Positions 7,816 to 18,045 of a stretch of DNA of 64,000 nucleotides are shown here, one piece after another. Position numbers and translations under genes: made by a program. Under the pieces are notes generated by a model. The model was given only the letters and a program-made list of their open reading frames with translations. It was not told the origin of the DNA and ran no database searches. The DNA is taken from the NCBI RefSeq assembly GCF_013393325.1, contig NZ_QJRC01000074.1, positions 1 to 64,000 of the forward strand, read 5' to 3'. Source of the DNA: Pseudomonas hunanensis. GTDB lineage: Bacteria; Pseudomonadota; Gammaproteobacteria; Pseudomonadales; Pseudomonadaceae. Each line of letters starts with the position of its first letter. Within the stretch, counting starts at the first letter, position 1.

Positions 7816-7892
7816 TGGTGGACTCAGCAGGATTCGAACCTGCGACCGCTCGGTTCGTAGCCGAGTACTCTATCCAGCTGAGCTATGAGTCC
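7816..7892 (-). tRNA. tRNA-Arg (anticodon ACG), copy 1 of the operon
   Basis: First of the four identical tRNA-Arg(ACG) genes in transcription order, directly downstream of tRNA-Ser(GCT). The spacer to the next copy is two bases shorter than the other two (148-base period). Confidence 0.97.
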
Positions 7893-7998
7893 ATGTCTTG
7901 CCGCGCATTATAGGTCGCTGAAACATTTTTGCAAGAACGTTTTCGTTTAAAATCAACTACTTAGCGTTCTTACCGTTTACAGCGCCCTACGCAAATAA

Positions 7999-8089
7999 TG
8001 GCGGTGAAGGGGGGATTCGAACCCCCGATACCCTTATGAGGTATACTCCCTTAGCAGGGGAGCGCCTTCGGCCACTCGGCCACCTCACC
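7999..8089 (-). tRNA. tRNA-Ser (anticodon GCT)
   Basis: A 91-base class II tRNA on the minus strand: acceptor GGTGAGG/CTTCACC, anticodon stem CTCCC/GGGAG with loop CTGCTAA (anticodon GCT), a long variable arm (TATACCTCATAAGGGTATC region), T arm GGGGG/CCCCC with TTCGAAT loop, discriminator G and encoded CCA. It decodes AGC and AGT and heads the tRNA-Ser/tRNA-Arg operon. Confidence 0.96.
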
Positions 8090-8103
8090 GCAACACGAGG
8101 CGA

Positions 8104-8132
8104 ATATTAAAGAACCTCTTTCACCTTTGCAA
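8104..8132 (-). promoter_or_regulatory. Promoter of the tRNA operon
   Basis: On the minus strand TTGCAA (8132-8127) and TAATAT (8109-8104) are separated by exactly 17 bases, with a GC-rich discriminator (TCGCCTCG) before the tRNA-Ser 5' end 14 bases further on. A GC-rich discriminator is typical of stringently controlled stable-RNA promoters. The sequence just upstream of the -35 is an A/T tract that could act as an UP element. Confidence 0.65.
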
Positions 8133-8135
8133 CCC

Positions 8136-8161
8136 TTTTTTTGAAAAAAACTTCAAAAAAA
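8136..8161 (-). terminator. A/T-only hairpin immediately after the rsmA stop codon
   Basis: Perfect 10-bp inverted repeat TTTTTTTGAA/TTCAAAAAAA with a 6-base loop, starting at the base after the rsmA stop codon (8162-8164). The stem is weak for a terminator, being almost all A-T. It lies only 3 bases upstream of the tRNA-operon -35 hexamer, so a second role as an UP element is likely. Confidence 0.5.
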
Positions 8162-8350
8162 TTAAAGGCTTGGCTCTTCATCCTTCTCTTTCTTGATCCG
8201 CAGGTAGATTTCCTCGCGGTGAACAGCCACTTCTTTCGGGGCGCTGACGCCAATACGCACCTGGTTGCCTTTGACGCCAAGCACCGTCACGGTGATCTCG
8301 CCGTCTCCAATGATCAGGCTCTCGGCGCACCGACGAGTCAGAATCAACAT
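8162..8350 (-). CDS. rsmA: Carbon storage / post-transcriptional regulator RsmA (CsrA family)
   Basis: A 62-residue RNA-binding dimer of the CsrA/RsmA family. It begins [16 protein letters not shown], the nearly invariant N-terminus, and carries the [10 protein letters not shown] segment (residues 43-52) whose Arg contacts GGA motifs in target mRNAs. It blocks or alters translation of mRNAs for secondary metabolism, biofilm and motility, and is titrated by RsmX/Y/Z RNAs (not in this window). AAGGAG stands 6 bases before the ATG. Its position between lysC and the tRNA-Ser/Arg cluster is the standard pseudomonad order. Confidence 0.97.
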   Translation of the reverse strand: MLILTRRCAESLIIGDGEITVTVLGVKGNQVRIGVSAPKEVAVHREEIYLRIKKEKDEEPSL

Positions 8351-8439
8351 AGCTTTCTCCTTACGCGAAACATTCAGGGGTAACAGTCTTGGGTTTCGAG
8401 GCAGGGTCGTGGACGACGACCTTAGCCCCGGTTACTCGC

Positions 8440-8506
8440 TGCACAGGCCAGGACAGGGCCTGTGCAACGAGCAGAAACGCGAAGGGCGCGGCAAGCCGCG
8501 CCCTTC
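8440..8506 (-). other. Two strong hairpins in the lysC-rsmA intercistronic region
   Basis: Two perfect inverted repeats sit side by side after lysC: GAAGGGCGCGGC/GCCGCGCCCTTC (8481-8506, 12-bp stem, 2-base loop) and TGCACAGGCC/GGCCTGTGCA (8440-8466, 10-bp stem, 7-base loop). Neither is followed by a T run on the minus strand, so they are weak terminators at best. They may allow partial read-through from lysC into rsmA or protect the lysC mRNA end. Confidence 0.6.
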
Positions 8507-8517
8507 CAGGCAGCGCC

Positions 8518-9753
8518 TTACTCGCCCTGTCGGGCAGGGGCGTCCAGCTCGAACGCGGTGTGCAGCGCGCGTACGGCCAGCTCCAGGTACTTCTCTTCGA
8601 TCACTACCGAAACCTTGATTTCGGAGGTGGAGATCATCTGGATGTTGATACTTTCCTTGGCCAGCGCTTCGAACATGCGGCTGGCGACACCGGCGTGCGA
8701 ACGCATGCCGACGCCAACGATCGAGACCTTGGCGATCTTGGTGTCGCCGATCACTTCACGGGCACCGATTTCGCGGGCAGTGTTTTCCAGCACGCTTTGC
8801 GCCTTCTCGTACTCGTTGCGGTGTACGGTGAAGGTGAAGTCGGTGGTGTTATCGTGGGCAACGTTCTGCACGATCATGTCGACTTCGATGTTCGAAGCAC
8901 TGATCGGGCCGAGGATCTTGAAGGCCACGCCCGGGGTGTCCGGCACGCCGCGAATGGTCAGCTTGGCTTCATCACGGTTGAAGGCGATACCGGAAATGAT
9001 CGGCTGTTCCATGGATTCCTCTTCATCAATGGTAATGAGGGTACCCGGACCCTCCTTGAAGCTGTGCAGCACGCGCAGCGGAACGTTGTATTTGCCGGCG
9101 AACTCCACCGAGCGGATCTGCAGCACCTTGGAACCGAGGCTGGCCATTTCCAGCATCTCTTCGAAGGTGATCTTCTCCAGGCGCTGGGCCTGCGGCACGA
9201 CGCGCGGGTCGGTGGTGTAGACGCCATCGACATCGGTGTAGATCTGGCACTCATCAGCCTTCAGCGCCGCCGCCAGGGCCACGCCGGTGGTGTCGGAGCC
9301 GCCACGGCCCAGGGTGGTGATGCTGCCGTGCTCGTCGACGCCCTGGAAACCTGCAACCACGACCACGCGGCCTTCCTTGAGGTCGGCACGAATTTTCTGG
9401 TCGTCGATCTGCAGGATGCGCGCCTTGTTGTGCGAGCTGTCGGTGAGAATGCGCACCTGGTTGCCGGTGTAGGACACCGCTGGCACACCACGCTTGATCA
9501 AGGCCATGGTCAGCAGGGCAATGGTGACCTGCTCACCGGTCGACACGATCACATCCAGCTCACGAGGAACCGGCTGATCGGTAATCTGCTTGGCCAGGTC
9601 GATCAGGCGATTGGTTTCACCGCTCATGGCCGACAGCACAATCACCAGGTCGTCGCCTGCCTCACGGTGTTTCTTGACCTTTTCGGCTACCTGCTCGATC
9701 CGCTCGATGGAACCGACAGAGGTGCCGCCAAATTTCTGTACGATCAACGCCAT
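8518..9753 (-). CDS. lysC: Aspartate kinase
   Basis: A 411-residue aspartokinase, which phosphorylates L-aspartate in the first step of lysine, threonine and methionine synthesis. The N-terminal motif KFGGTSVGSIERIEQVA (residues 7-23), the GRGGSDTTGVALAAAL loop (149-164) and the TDVDGVYTTDPR segment (173-184) define the amino-acid kinase domain. Two ACT domains fill the C-terminal 150 residues and would bind lysine/threonine for feedback control. An in-frame ATG at codon 248 (9012), preceded by GAGGAATCC, is positioned to make a separate ACT-only beta subunit as in other alpha2-beta2 aspartokinases. It lies downstream of alaS and upstream of rsmA. Confidence 0.96.
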   Translation of the reverse strand: MALIVQKFGGTSVGSIERIEQVAEKVKKHREAGDDLVIVLSAMSGETNRLIDLAKQITDQPVPRELDVIVSTGEQVTIALLTMALIKRGVPAVSYTGNQVRILTDSSHNKARILQIDDQKIRADLKEGRVVVVAGFQGVDEHGSITTLGRGGSDTTGVALAAALKADECQIYTDVDGVYTTDPRVVPQAQRLEKITFEEMLEMASLGSKVLQIRSVEFAGKYNVPLRVLHSFKEGPGTLITIDEEESMEQPIISGIAFNRDEAKLTIRGVPDTPGVAFKILGPISASNIEVDMIVQNVAHDNTTDFTFTVHRNEYEKAQSVLENTAREIGAREVIGDTKIAKVSIVGVGMRSHAGVASRMFEALAKESINIQMISTSEIKVSVVIEEKYLELAVRALHTAFELDAPARQGE

Positions 9754-9837
9754 TTCAATGGTGCCTCAGCCCATACAGGGCCCCAAAAAACAATCCAACA
9801 TGAAGAGGCCGGTGACTAGACCACCGGCCCCTTCATC

Positions 9838-12462
9838 TCAAAGTCCCTGCTCTGCGAATGGCACGGCCAGCGCCAGGGCCTGGTCCAGCGCGGCGACGTC
9901 GACGCCACCACCCTGGGCCATGTCCGGACGGCCACCGCCCTTGCCACCCACCGCCGCAGCGGCTTGTTTCATCAGATCGCCAGCCTTGAGTTGGCTGGAG
10001 AGGTCCTTGGTCACGCCGGCCACCAGCACGACCTTGCCCTCATGCTCGCTGCCCAGCAGGATCACTGCGTGGCCGAGCTTGTTCTTCAGCTGATCGACCA
10101 GGGCCAGCAGGGCCTTGCCGTCCTGCCCATCCAGGCGGGCGGCGAGCACCTTGGCACCTTTGACCTCAACGGCCGCGTTGGAGAGATCGTCCCCGGCGGC
10201 GCTGGCGGCCTTGGCCTGCAGTTGTTCAAGCTGCTTCTCCAGCTGGCGGTTGCGCTCAAGCACAGCCGACAGCTTGTCGATCAGGTTGTCGCGGCTGCCT
10301 TTGACCAGTTGCGCGGCTTCCTTGACCTGCTCTTCGGCAGCGTTCAGGTAGGCCAGCGCAGCGGCGCCGGTTACCGCTTCGATACGGCGCACGCCAGAGG
10401 CCACGCCGCCTTCGCTGATGATCTTGAACAGGCTGATGTCACCGGTGCGCTTGGCGTGGATACCGCCGCACAGCTCCACCGAGAAATCGCCGCCCATGCT
10501 CAACACGCGCACAGTGTCGCCGTACTTCTCGCCGAACAGCGCCATGGCGCCTTTGGCCTTGGCGGTTTCGATGTCGGTCAGTTCGGTTTCAACGGCAGTG
10601 TTCTTGCGCACTTCGCGGTTGACGATGTCTTCCAGTTGCTTGATCTGCTCTGGCTTCAGCGCTTCGAAATGGCTGAAGTCGAAACGCAGGCGCTGGCTGT
10701 CGACCAGCGAGCCCTTCTGCTGCACGTGCTCGCCCAATACCTGACGCAGCGCTTCGTGCAACAGGTGAGTGGCGGAGTGGTTCAGCGAGGTGGCATGCTG
10801 CACGTCGGCATCGACCTTGGCCTCGACTGGCGAACCGATCACCAGCGCACCGCTGGCGACCACACCGTGGTGCAGGAAGGCACCGCCAGTTTTGGTGGTG
10901 TCGCGCACGTCGAAGCGTGCAGCGCCAGCCTGCAGGAAGCCGGTATCACCCACCTGGCCGCCGGACTCGGCGTAGAACGGCGTGCGGTCGAGCACGACCA
11001 CGCCCTGCTCGCCTTCACCCAACTGGTCGACGGCCTGGCCGTCCTTGTACAGGGCAATGATCTTGCCTTGGGCTTCGGTGGCGTCGTAACCGAGGAATTC
11101 GGTGGCGCTGTCGACTTTAACCAGGCTGTTGTAATCCATGCCGAAGGCGCTGGCGGAACGGGCACGCTCACGCTGGGCATCCATCTCGCGCTCGAAGCCG
11201 GCTTCGTCGATGGTCAGCTCACGCTCACGGGCAATGTCGGCAGTCAGGTCCATCGGGAAGCCGTAGGTGTCGTACAGCTTGAACACCACGTCGCCCGGCA
11301 CCACGTCACCTTTGAGCTGGGCCAGGTCTTGCTCGAGGATACGCAGGCCCTGCTCCAGGGTCTTGGCGAACTGCTCTTCTTCGGCCTTGAGCACGCGCTC
11401 GATGTGCGCTTGCTGGCTCTTCAGTTCCGGGAAGGCTTCGCCCATTTCAGCAGCCAGTGCCGCAACGATCTGGTAGAAGAAGCTGCCCTTGGCGCCCAGC
11501 TTGTTACCGTGACGGCAAGCGCGGCGAATGATGCGGCGCAGCACGTAGCCACGGCCTTCGTTGGACGGCAGCACACCGTCGGCAATCAGGAAGCCGCAGG
11601 AACGAATGTGGTCGGCGACGACTTTCAGCGAGGCCTGGCCGTCATTGCTGCAACCGATGGCCTTGGCCGCGGCCGCCAGCAGGTTCTGGAACAGGTCGAT
11701 CTCGTAGTTCGAGTGCACGTGCTGCAGCACGGCGCTGACGCGCTCCAGGCCCATGCCGGTGTCCACCGACGGCGCTGGCAGCGGGTGCAGCACGCCATCG
11801 GCGGTGCGGTTGAACTGCATGAAGACGTTGTTCCAGATCTCGATGTAGCGGTCGCCGTCTTCTTCTGGCGAGCCGGGTGGGCCGCCCCAGATGTCCGGGC
11901 CGTGGTCGTAGAAGATCTCGGTGCATGGGCCGCACGGGCCAGTGTCGCCCATGGTCCAGAAGTTGTCGGAGGCGTACGGGGCGCCTTTGTTGTCGCCGAT
12001 GCGCACCATGCGCTCGGCCGGCACGCCGACTTCCTTGGTCCAGATGTCGTAGGCTTCGTCGTCAGTGGCGTAGACAGTGACCCAGAGCTTTTCCTTGGGC
12101 AGGTTCAGCCACTGCTCCGAGGTCAGGAAGGTCCAGGCGAAGGTGATGGCATCGCGCTTGAAATAGTCACCGAAGCTGAAGTTGCCCAGCATTTCGAAGA
12201 AGGTGTGGTGACGCGCGGTGTAACCGACGTTTTCCAGGTCGTTGTGCTTGCCACCGGCGCGCACGCACTTCTGGCTGCTGACGGCGCGGGTGTAGGCGCG
12301 CTTCTCTGCACCGAGGAAGCAGTCCTTGAACTGGTTCATGCCTGCGTTGGTGAACAGCAGGGTCGGGTCGTTGTTCGGGATCAGCGAACTGGAGGCGACT
12401 CGGGTATGGCCTTGCTCTTCGAAGAAGCGAAGGAAGGCTTCACGGATTTCTGCGCTTTTCAT
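9838..12462 (-). CDS. alaS: Alanyl-tRNA synthetase
   Basis: An 874-residue class II aminoacyl-tRNA synthetase. The start [19 protein letters not shown] at 12462 is the standard AlaS N-terminus; a longer upstream frame is not conserved. Class II motifs occur in the N-terminal 460 residues ([18 protein letters not shown] motif and the RVSAVLQ region). The editing domain has the zinc HxxxH in [12 protein letters not shown] and the CGGIH motif. The C-terminal part carries a coiled coil ([18 protein letters not shown]) and the glycine-rich C-Ala domain. It charges tRNA-Ala and removes mischarged Ser and Gly. The lysC gene follows 84 bases downstream on the same strand. Confidence 0.97.
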   Translation of the reverse strand: MKSAEIREAFLRFFEEQGHTRVASSSLIPNNDPTLLFTNAGMNQFKDCFLGAEKRAYTRAVSSQKCVRAGGKHNDLENVGYTARHHTFFEMLGNFSFGDYFKRDAITFAWTFLTSEQWLNLPKEKLWVTVYATDDEAYDIWTKEVGVPAERMVRIGDNKGAPYASDNFWTMGDTGPCGPCTEIFYDHGPDIWGGPPGSPEEDGDRYIEIWNNVFMQFNRTADGVLHPLPAPSVDTGMGLERVSAVLQHVHSNYEIDLFQNLLAAAAKAIGCSNDGQASLKVVADHIRSCGFLIADGVLPSNEGRGYVLRRIIRRACRHGNKLGAKGSFFYQIVAALAAEMGEAFPELKSQQAHIERVLKAEEEQFAKTLEQGLRILEQDLAQLKGDVVPGDVVFKLYDTYGFPMDLTADIARERELTIDEAGFEREMDAQRERARSASAFGMDYNSLVKVDSATEFLGYDATEAQGKIIALYKDGQAVDQLGEGEQGVVVLDRTPFYAESGGQVGDTGFLQAGAARFDVRDTTKTGGAFLHHGVVASGALVIGSPVEAKVDADVQHATSLNHSATHLLHEALRQVLGEHVQQKGSLVDSQRLRFDFSHFEALKPEQIKQLEDIVNREVRKNTAVETELTDIETAKAKGAMALFGEKYGDTVRVLSMGGDFSVELCGGIHAKRTGDISLFKIISEGGVASGVRRIEAVTGAAALAYLNAAEEQVKEAAQLVKGSRDNLIDKLSAVLERNRQLEKQLEQLQAKAASAAGDDLSNAAVEVKGAKVLAARLDGQDGKALLALVDQLKNKLGHAVILLGSEHEGKVVLVAGVTKDLSSQLKAGDLMKQAAAAVGGKGGGRPDMAQGGGVDVAALDQALALAVPFAEQGL

Positions 12463-12778
12463 AGGTTCTTCCACGGAAACGGCGGCCCTGTTGGGCAAAC
12501 ACGTCGACGAAACGACGGCAAAGGGCCGCATTATATCGGTCCTGCAAGCTCGATGCAGTGTGTTTATACGATAGAAACTGTCGTTTGGACGGTTTTTCGG
12601 GCTATGCAAACGAAAATGACATGACCGGATGCTAAATCCTGTGTTTCGCCACTGGCAAGCCAATTACCGCTTATGGGAAGGGAAAATGGAACAGGCGGTG
12701 AATTAAAAGAGTTTCATGGGAATCATCACGCAAGGCCGCTCCCCAAAAAGCGACTCCCACAGCAGCAGCCATAGCGCA
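12463..12778 (-). promoter_or_regulatory. alaS leader and promoter region
   Basis: A 316-base gap between astE and alaS, both on the minus strand. A perfect -10 hexamer TATAAT occurs on the minus strand at 12535-12530, about 70 bases before the alaS ATG; no good -35 is paired with it (CTGCAT lies at about the right distance). Near the astE end, 12733-12765 holds degenerate scraps of the REP-type sequence (GCAAGGCCGCTCCCC and CGACTCCCACAG). No gene is apparent. Confidence 0.5.
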
Positions 12779-13786
12779 TCAGCCTAGCCGCTGCCCCGAA
12801 TCCGGCACAATCAGGATACCGGCGCGCAAACCGTTCCTGACCTTGGGGTTGGGGAAGATGATGCGCGCGCCCTCCTCCTCGACCACCCAGCGCATCTCGG
12901 CCAGGTCTTCGGCCAGCAGGTAGCCCTTGCTCAGCTCGGAGAAGTTTTCGATATCCGCCGGCAGGTGCAGGTGGAAGCTGTCGCTGTGCTTGATGATTTC
13001 ACGGGAAACACTGAACAGTTGCAGGCCATCCAGCGAGCTTTCGCCTTCTGGTTCGGTCGCCTCGATGATGCGGATCAGCCGCTCTTCCAGCTTGTCGAGG
13101 TTGACCTGCTCGTTCTGGCCGAACGGGCGGGCCTTGCCCAGTTCCAGCGTGAAGGCTTCGGCATCCAGCTGTTCATAGGTGAATGCGCTGAAGGTGATGG
13201 ACGACTTGCTTTGCAGCAACACCGCTTCCATACCCGCCGCCGCCAGGCGCGCCAGTTCGCGACGGGAGTGCTTGCGCCCTTCTTTATAGGGATACAAGGC
13301 GAATTGTTCGATCTTCGAACCACGGATGGCCGTATGCAGGTCGTAATGCAGCCGGCTGCGCCCCGGCTTGCTGAAGAACACCCTGGCAAACTGTTCCAGC
13401 TCAGCGGCGCGCAACGCCTCGAAACCGCTGGAAAGCTCGTGACGGCCATTGAAAAGGCGGTTGATGTCCTGCTCGATGAAGCGCTCGCCCTTGCGGATTG
13501 CCACCGGGTTGCCGAACAGGAACAGCAGGCGCGCCCTGGGTTTGATCTTGCCGTTGGCCACGCCGTGCAGCAGCCGCTCCAGCAATTCGATCGGCGCCGT
13601 CTCGTTGCCATGAATGCCGGCGGACAGCAGCAAATCCAGCCCGCAATCCTCGCTTTCAGCCGGGCGCACTTCAAGCGCACCCTCCCCCAGCCAGCGCAAA
13701 CGCGCGCCCTTGGGTGTCACTTGGGTCTTCTCGGCCGGTTCGTGATCGGTGAGGGTCAGCTCAAGCAATTTGCCAAGGGCGAGCAT
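12779..13786 (-). CDS. astE: Succinylglutamate desuccinylase
   Basis: A 335-residue zinc hydrolase of the AstE/AspA family, which splits N-succinylglutamate to succinate and glutamate, the last step of the arginine succinyltransferase pathway. The zinc-ligand segment [18 protein letters not shown] (His and Glu of HGNE) and the later [12 protein letters not shown] (second His ligand) are clear. The start [10 protein letters not shown] at 13786 is ten bases after the preceding small gene; a long upstream extension in the same frame overlaps that gene and is rejected. It is the last gene of the aru operon. Confidence 0.94.
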   Translation of the reverse strand: MLALGKLLELTLTDHEPAEKTQVTPKGARLRWLGEGALEVRPAESEDCGLDLLLSAGIHGNETAPIELLERLLHGVANGKIKPRARLLFLFGNPVAIRKGERFIEQDINRLFNGRHELSSGFEALRAAELEQFARVFFSKPGRSRLHYDLHTAIRGSKIEQFALYPYKEGRKHSRRELARLAAAGMEAVLLQSKSSITFSAFTYEQLDAEAFTLELGKARPFGQNEQVNLDKLEERLIRIIEATEPEGESSLDGLQLFSVSREIIKHSDSFHLHLPADIENFSELSKGYLLAEDLAEMRWVVEEEGARIIFPNPKVRNGLRAGILIVPDSGQRLG

Positions 13787-13796
13787 AGGTACTTCC

Positions 13797-14087
13797 TTAG
13801 TGGTGGTGGCCGCAGTCAGGGCCATGGACGTGATCGTCGCCTTCGCCAAGCTCCGCCGGCTCCATTTCCAGCTGCAGGCTGACCAGGTTGGTGGCCATCG
13901 GGCGCAGCAGCAGGTTGGCATATTCGGTGTCGTCTTCCTCGACATCCACACCGATCAGCAACTGGCCACGGCCGTCTTGCTGAATCCACACTTCCTTGCC
14001 TTGCCAGACCACGGCAAAGCGGGTGCAGGAAGTTTCCAGCTGGGTGCCGTCTTCATCTTCAAGGATCAGGCGCAGGGCGTCGGTCAT
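13797..14087 (-). CDS. Uncharacterised protein with His-rich C-terminus, embedded in the aru operon
   Basis: A 96-residue protein between astB (14-base gap) and astE (10-base gap), so certainly co-transcribed with them. It begins [20 protein letters not shown] and is acidic. It ends with [11 protein letters not shown], a cluster of five His and one Cys that looks like a metal-binding tail. A gene of similar size sits at the same place in the P. aeruginosa aru operon, between aruB and aruE, so the association is conserved. No catalytic fold is recognisable. Because AstE needs zinc, a role in metal delivery or assembly is a possibility, but this is inference. Confidence 0.85.
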   Translation of the reverse strand: MTDALRLILEDEDGTQLETSCTRFAVVWQGKEVWIQQDGRGQLLIGVDVEEDDTEYANLLLRPMATNLVSLQLEMEPAELGEGDDHVHGPDCGHHH

Positions 14088-14101
14088 TACAAAGTCTCTC
14101 T

Positions 14102-15451
14102 TCAAGGTTGGCGTTGGAACGGATACACCGAGCCCAACTTCAGGATCTGGGTCAATTCGTCCAGTGCCGTACGGCATTCCACCAGCAATTGCGGGTCGGC
14201 CAGGTCTGCTTCGCCAAGGCGATCGCGGTAATGCCTGTCGACCCACTGCAGCAGCGTGTCATACAGCGAGGCCGTCATGATAACGCCTTGATTGACCGCT
14301 GCCAGTTCCGTTTCCTTCAAAGCCACGCGCAAACGCAGGCAGGCCGGGCCACCGCCGTTCTGCATGCTCTGCTTGAGGTCGAATATCTTGACCTCATTCA
14401 CCGGGCCGCCCTGGCTGGTCAACTGGCCCAGGTAGGCCCAGACCCGCTCGTTGTTGCGGCACTCTTCCGGCACCACCAGCAGCATGGAACCATCGTCGCG
14501 GCTTAGCAGCTGGCTGTTGAACAGGTAGGAACGCACCGCGTCCTCAACCGTCACCGCTGCCCGTGGCACGCAGATGGCCTGGAAGTTGCCACCCTTGCTG
14601 GCCAGTTTAGCTCGCAGCTGGCCAAGCACTGCGTCAGTCTCGAGGAACGCGTCCTCGTGGTAGAACAGCACTTCGCCGTTACCCACCGAAATCACATCAT
14701 TGTGGAACACACCCTGGTCAATCACCGCCGGGTTCTGTTGAGCGTAGACCACGCCGTCATCGCTCAGGCCGTGCAGCCGAGCCACGGCCTGAGAGGCCTC
14801 CAGGGTTTGCCGCGCCGGGTACTTCTGCGGCGCCGGGTAACGGCTGTCGAAGGCACTGCGGCCGTATACGAAGAACTCCACACCCGCCTCGCCATAGGCA
14901 CTGCAGAAGCGCGTGTGGTTGGCCGCGCCCTCGTCACCGAACTGTGCCACGGCAGGCAGCGCCGGGTGGTGGGCAAAGTGTTTCTCGTTGTTGAACATGG
15001 CGCCCAGCACCCGGCTGGTGGTCGGATGCTCGATGCTGCGGTGGTATTTGCAGTTGAGGTTGGCGGCAGTGAAGTGCACGCGGCCGTCCGCAGTGTCGGC
15101 ACTGGGGCTTACGGTTGCGGCGTTGGCCACCCACATGCTCGAAGCCGAGCAACTGGCCACCAGCAGCGGCATGGCATCGGCGGCGGCGCGCTGGATGACT
15201 TCGGCATCACTGCCGCTGAACCCCAGGCGGCGCAGCGCGGCCACATCCGGGCGCTCCTGCGGCGCCAGCACACCTTGCTTGAAGCCCATGTCGGCCAGCG
15301 CTTTCATCTTCGCCAGGCCCTGGCGCGCCGCCTCACGCGGGTTGGACCCCTGCTGGCTGTTGCTCTGCGAAGCCACGTTGCCGTAGGACAGGCCGCCATA
15401 GTTGTGGGTTGGCCCCACCAGGCCATCAAAATTCACTTCATAGGATTTCAT
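14102..15451 (-). CDS. astB: N-succinylarginine dihydrolase
   Basis: A 449-residue enzyme of the amidinotransferase-like beta/alpha-propeller superfamily, which hydrolyses N2-succinylarginine to N2-succinylornithine, ammonia and CO2. The N-terminus [20 protein letters not shown] is diagnostic, with the [11 protein letters not shown] loop in the active site. Other conserved parts are [20 protein letters not shown], and the catalytic Cys lies near the C-terminus in [11 protein letters not shown]. Length is normal for the family. It is the second enzyme of the arginine succinyltransferase pathway and lies in the aru operon downstream of astD. Confidence 0.96.
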   Translation of the reverse strand: MKSYEVNFDGLVGPTHNYGGLSYGNVASQSNSQQGSNPREAARQGLAKMKALADMGFKQGVLAPQERPDVAALRRLGFSGSDAEVIQRAAADAMPLLVASCSASSMWVANAATVSPSADTADGRVHFTAANLNCKYHRSIEHPTTSRVLGAMFNNEKHFAHHPALPAVAQFGDEGAANHTRFCSAYGEAGVEFFVYGRSAFDSRYPAPQKYPARQTLEASQAVARLHGLSDDGVVYAQQNPAVIDQGVFHNDVISVGNGEVLFYHEDAFLETDAVLGQLRAKLASKGGNFQAICVPRAAVTVEDAVRSYLFNSQLLSRDDGSMLLVVPEECRNNERVWAYLGQLTSQGGPVNEVKIFDLKQSMQNGGGPACLRLRVALKETELAAVNQGVIMTASLYDTLLQWVDRHYRDRLGEADLADPQLLVECRTALDELTQILKLGSVYPFQRQP

Positions 15452-15474
15452 CGGCTAGGCTCCGTGACCTGTTG

Positions 15475-16938
<1,464 letters not shown>

Positions 16939-17967
16939 TTACTGGGCCTCCCGGCTTGCCGACAGCGGCACGGCGCGCACATTGTCGCCAGCGCCCATGC
17001 GCAGGCGCTTGGCGGTCAGCGGGTCGACCACCAGGGTGCCGGCTGCCAGCCGCGCAGGTGCAGCCGTGATACGGCAGTCGTCGCGCTTGCGGTTGTGGAT
17101 GATGAAAGGGGTGGCGTCATCGCCTGGCGTCCCTACCGCCAGCACCAGGGTCTGGCTCTCGCGCACGGCGCGGATCTTGGCGGTGTCGCATTCGATGGCC
17201 GGGCCTGCATCGAAGATATCGACGTAGCCCTGGTAGTTGAAGCCCTCCTGCTTGAGCATCGCCAGCGCCGGCTCGGTGTCTTTGTGCACGCGGCCGATCA
17301 CGTTGCGCGCTGCCTCGGACAGGAAGCAGGTGTACAGCGGGAACTTGGGCATCAGTTCGGCAATGAACGACTTGTTGCCCACGCCCGTCAAGTAGTCGGC
17401 CTGGCTGAACTCCATCTTGAAGAAGTGCCGGCCCAGGCTTTCCCAGAAAGGTGAACGGCCCTGTTCGTCAGACATACCGCGCATTTCGGCAATGATCTTC
17501 TTGCCGAACAACTCTGGGAACTCGGCAATGAACAGCATACGTGCGCGCGACAGCAGGCGGCCATTGAGGCCAGAGCGGTAGTCGCTGCGCAGGAACAGCG
17601 AGCACAGCTCGGAATTGCCGGTCAGGTCGTTGGCCAGGAACAGCGTCGGGATTTCGCGGTAGATCTTCAGCTCCTGCGAGGCGCTGACCGTAAGGCCGAC
17701 CCGGTAGTTGTACCACGGCTCGCGCAGACCTACGGCACCGGCAATGGCACTGATGCCCACCACCAGGCCTTCGTCGTTTTCCAGCACGAACAGGTAGTCG
17801 GTGTCGCCACGCTCCGCTTCACCGCGGAAGCTTTTTTCCGCCCAACCAACGCGATGCCCCAGGCGTTCTTCGTTGGCCGGCAGCGTGGTCAGCCCGGTGG
17901 TGCCGGTGCTGCGTGCCAATTCGATCAACGCAGGCAAATCGCTGCTGCGTACAGGACGAACGATCAT
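16939..17967 (-). CDS. aruG: Arginine N-succinyltransferase, beta subunit (AstA/AruG)
   Basis: A 342-residue acyltransferase of the AstA family. It begins MIVRPVRSSDLPALIELARSTG, the GNAT-like N-terminus, and contains LTTLPANEERL, characteristic of the family. It transfers succinyl from succinyl-CoA to arginine, the entry step of the pathway. It is a paralogue of the upstream aruF product (similar length and motif order), and in P. aeruginosa the two form a heteromer active on both arginine and ornithine. Separated from aruF by 78 bases. Confidence 0.94.
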   Translation of the reverse strand: MIVRPVRSSDLPALIELARSTGTTGLTTLPANEERLGHRVGWAEKSFRGEAERGDTDYLFVLENDEGLVVGISAIAGAVGLREPWYNYRVGLTVSASQELKIYREIPTLFLANDLTGNSELCSLFLRSDYRSGLNGRLLSRARMLFIAEFPELFGKKIIAEMRGMSDEQGRSPFWESLGRHFFKMEFSQADYLTGVGNKSFIAELMPKFPLYTCFLSEAARNVIGRVHKDTEPALAMLKQEGFNYQGYVDIFDAGPAIECDTAKIRAVRESQTLVLAVGTPGDDATPFIIHNRKRDDCRITAAPARLAAGTLVVDPLTAKRLRMGAGDNVRAVPLSASREAQ

Positions 17968-18045
17968 GCTATCTCCTTGTGCGGCGGCATCTGCCGGCGC
18001 GAAACTCTGCTAACGCATCAATCCCGAAACGTCTGTTGCCAGACC

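Larger units (their letters stand above)
7368..7892 (-). repeat. Tandem array of four tRNA-Arg units (period about 150 bases)
   Basis: Four units of tRNA (77 bases) plus spacer (71-73 bases) repeat with periods 150, 150 and 148. The spacers share GGTAGTTTTA-ACCAG-TACC-CTGGTTGA and CTTGCAA-CA-AGCCA-TTC and differ at only a few positions. The tRNA parts are identical. The array is prone to unequal crossover, so copy number may vary between strains. Confidence 0.93.

Noticed and set aside
7368..7892. Regular repeat-spacer pattern considered as a CRISPR array
   Set aside because: The repeats are complete tRNA genes and the spacers are nearly identical to each other, the opposite of CRISPR spacers.
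9964..12624. Long antisense frame of 886 residues opposite alaS
   Set aside because: High GC content leaves few stops on the opposite strand. The composition is rich in Gly, His, Gln and Val without domains, and alaS is beyond doubt.
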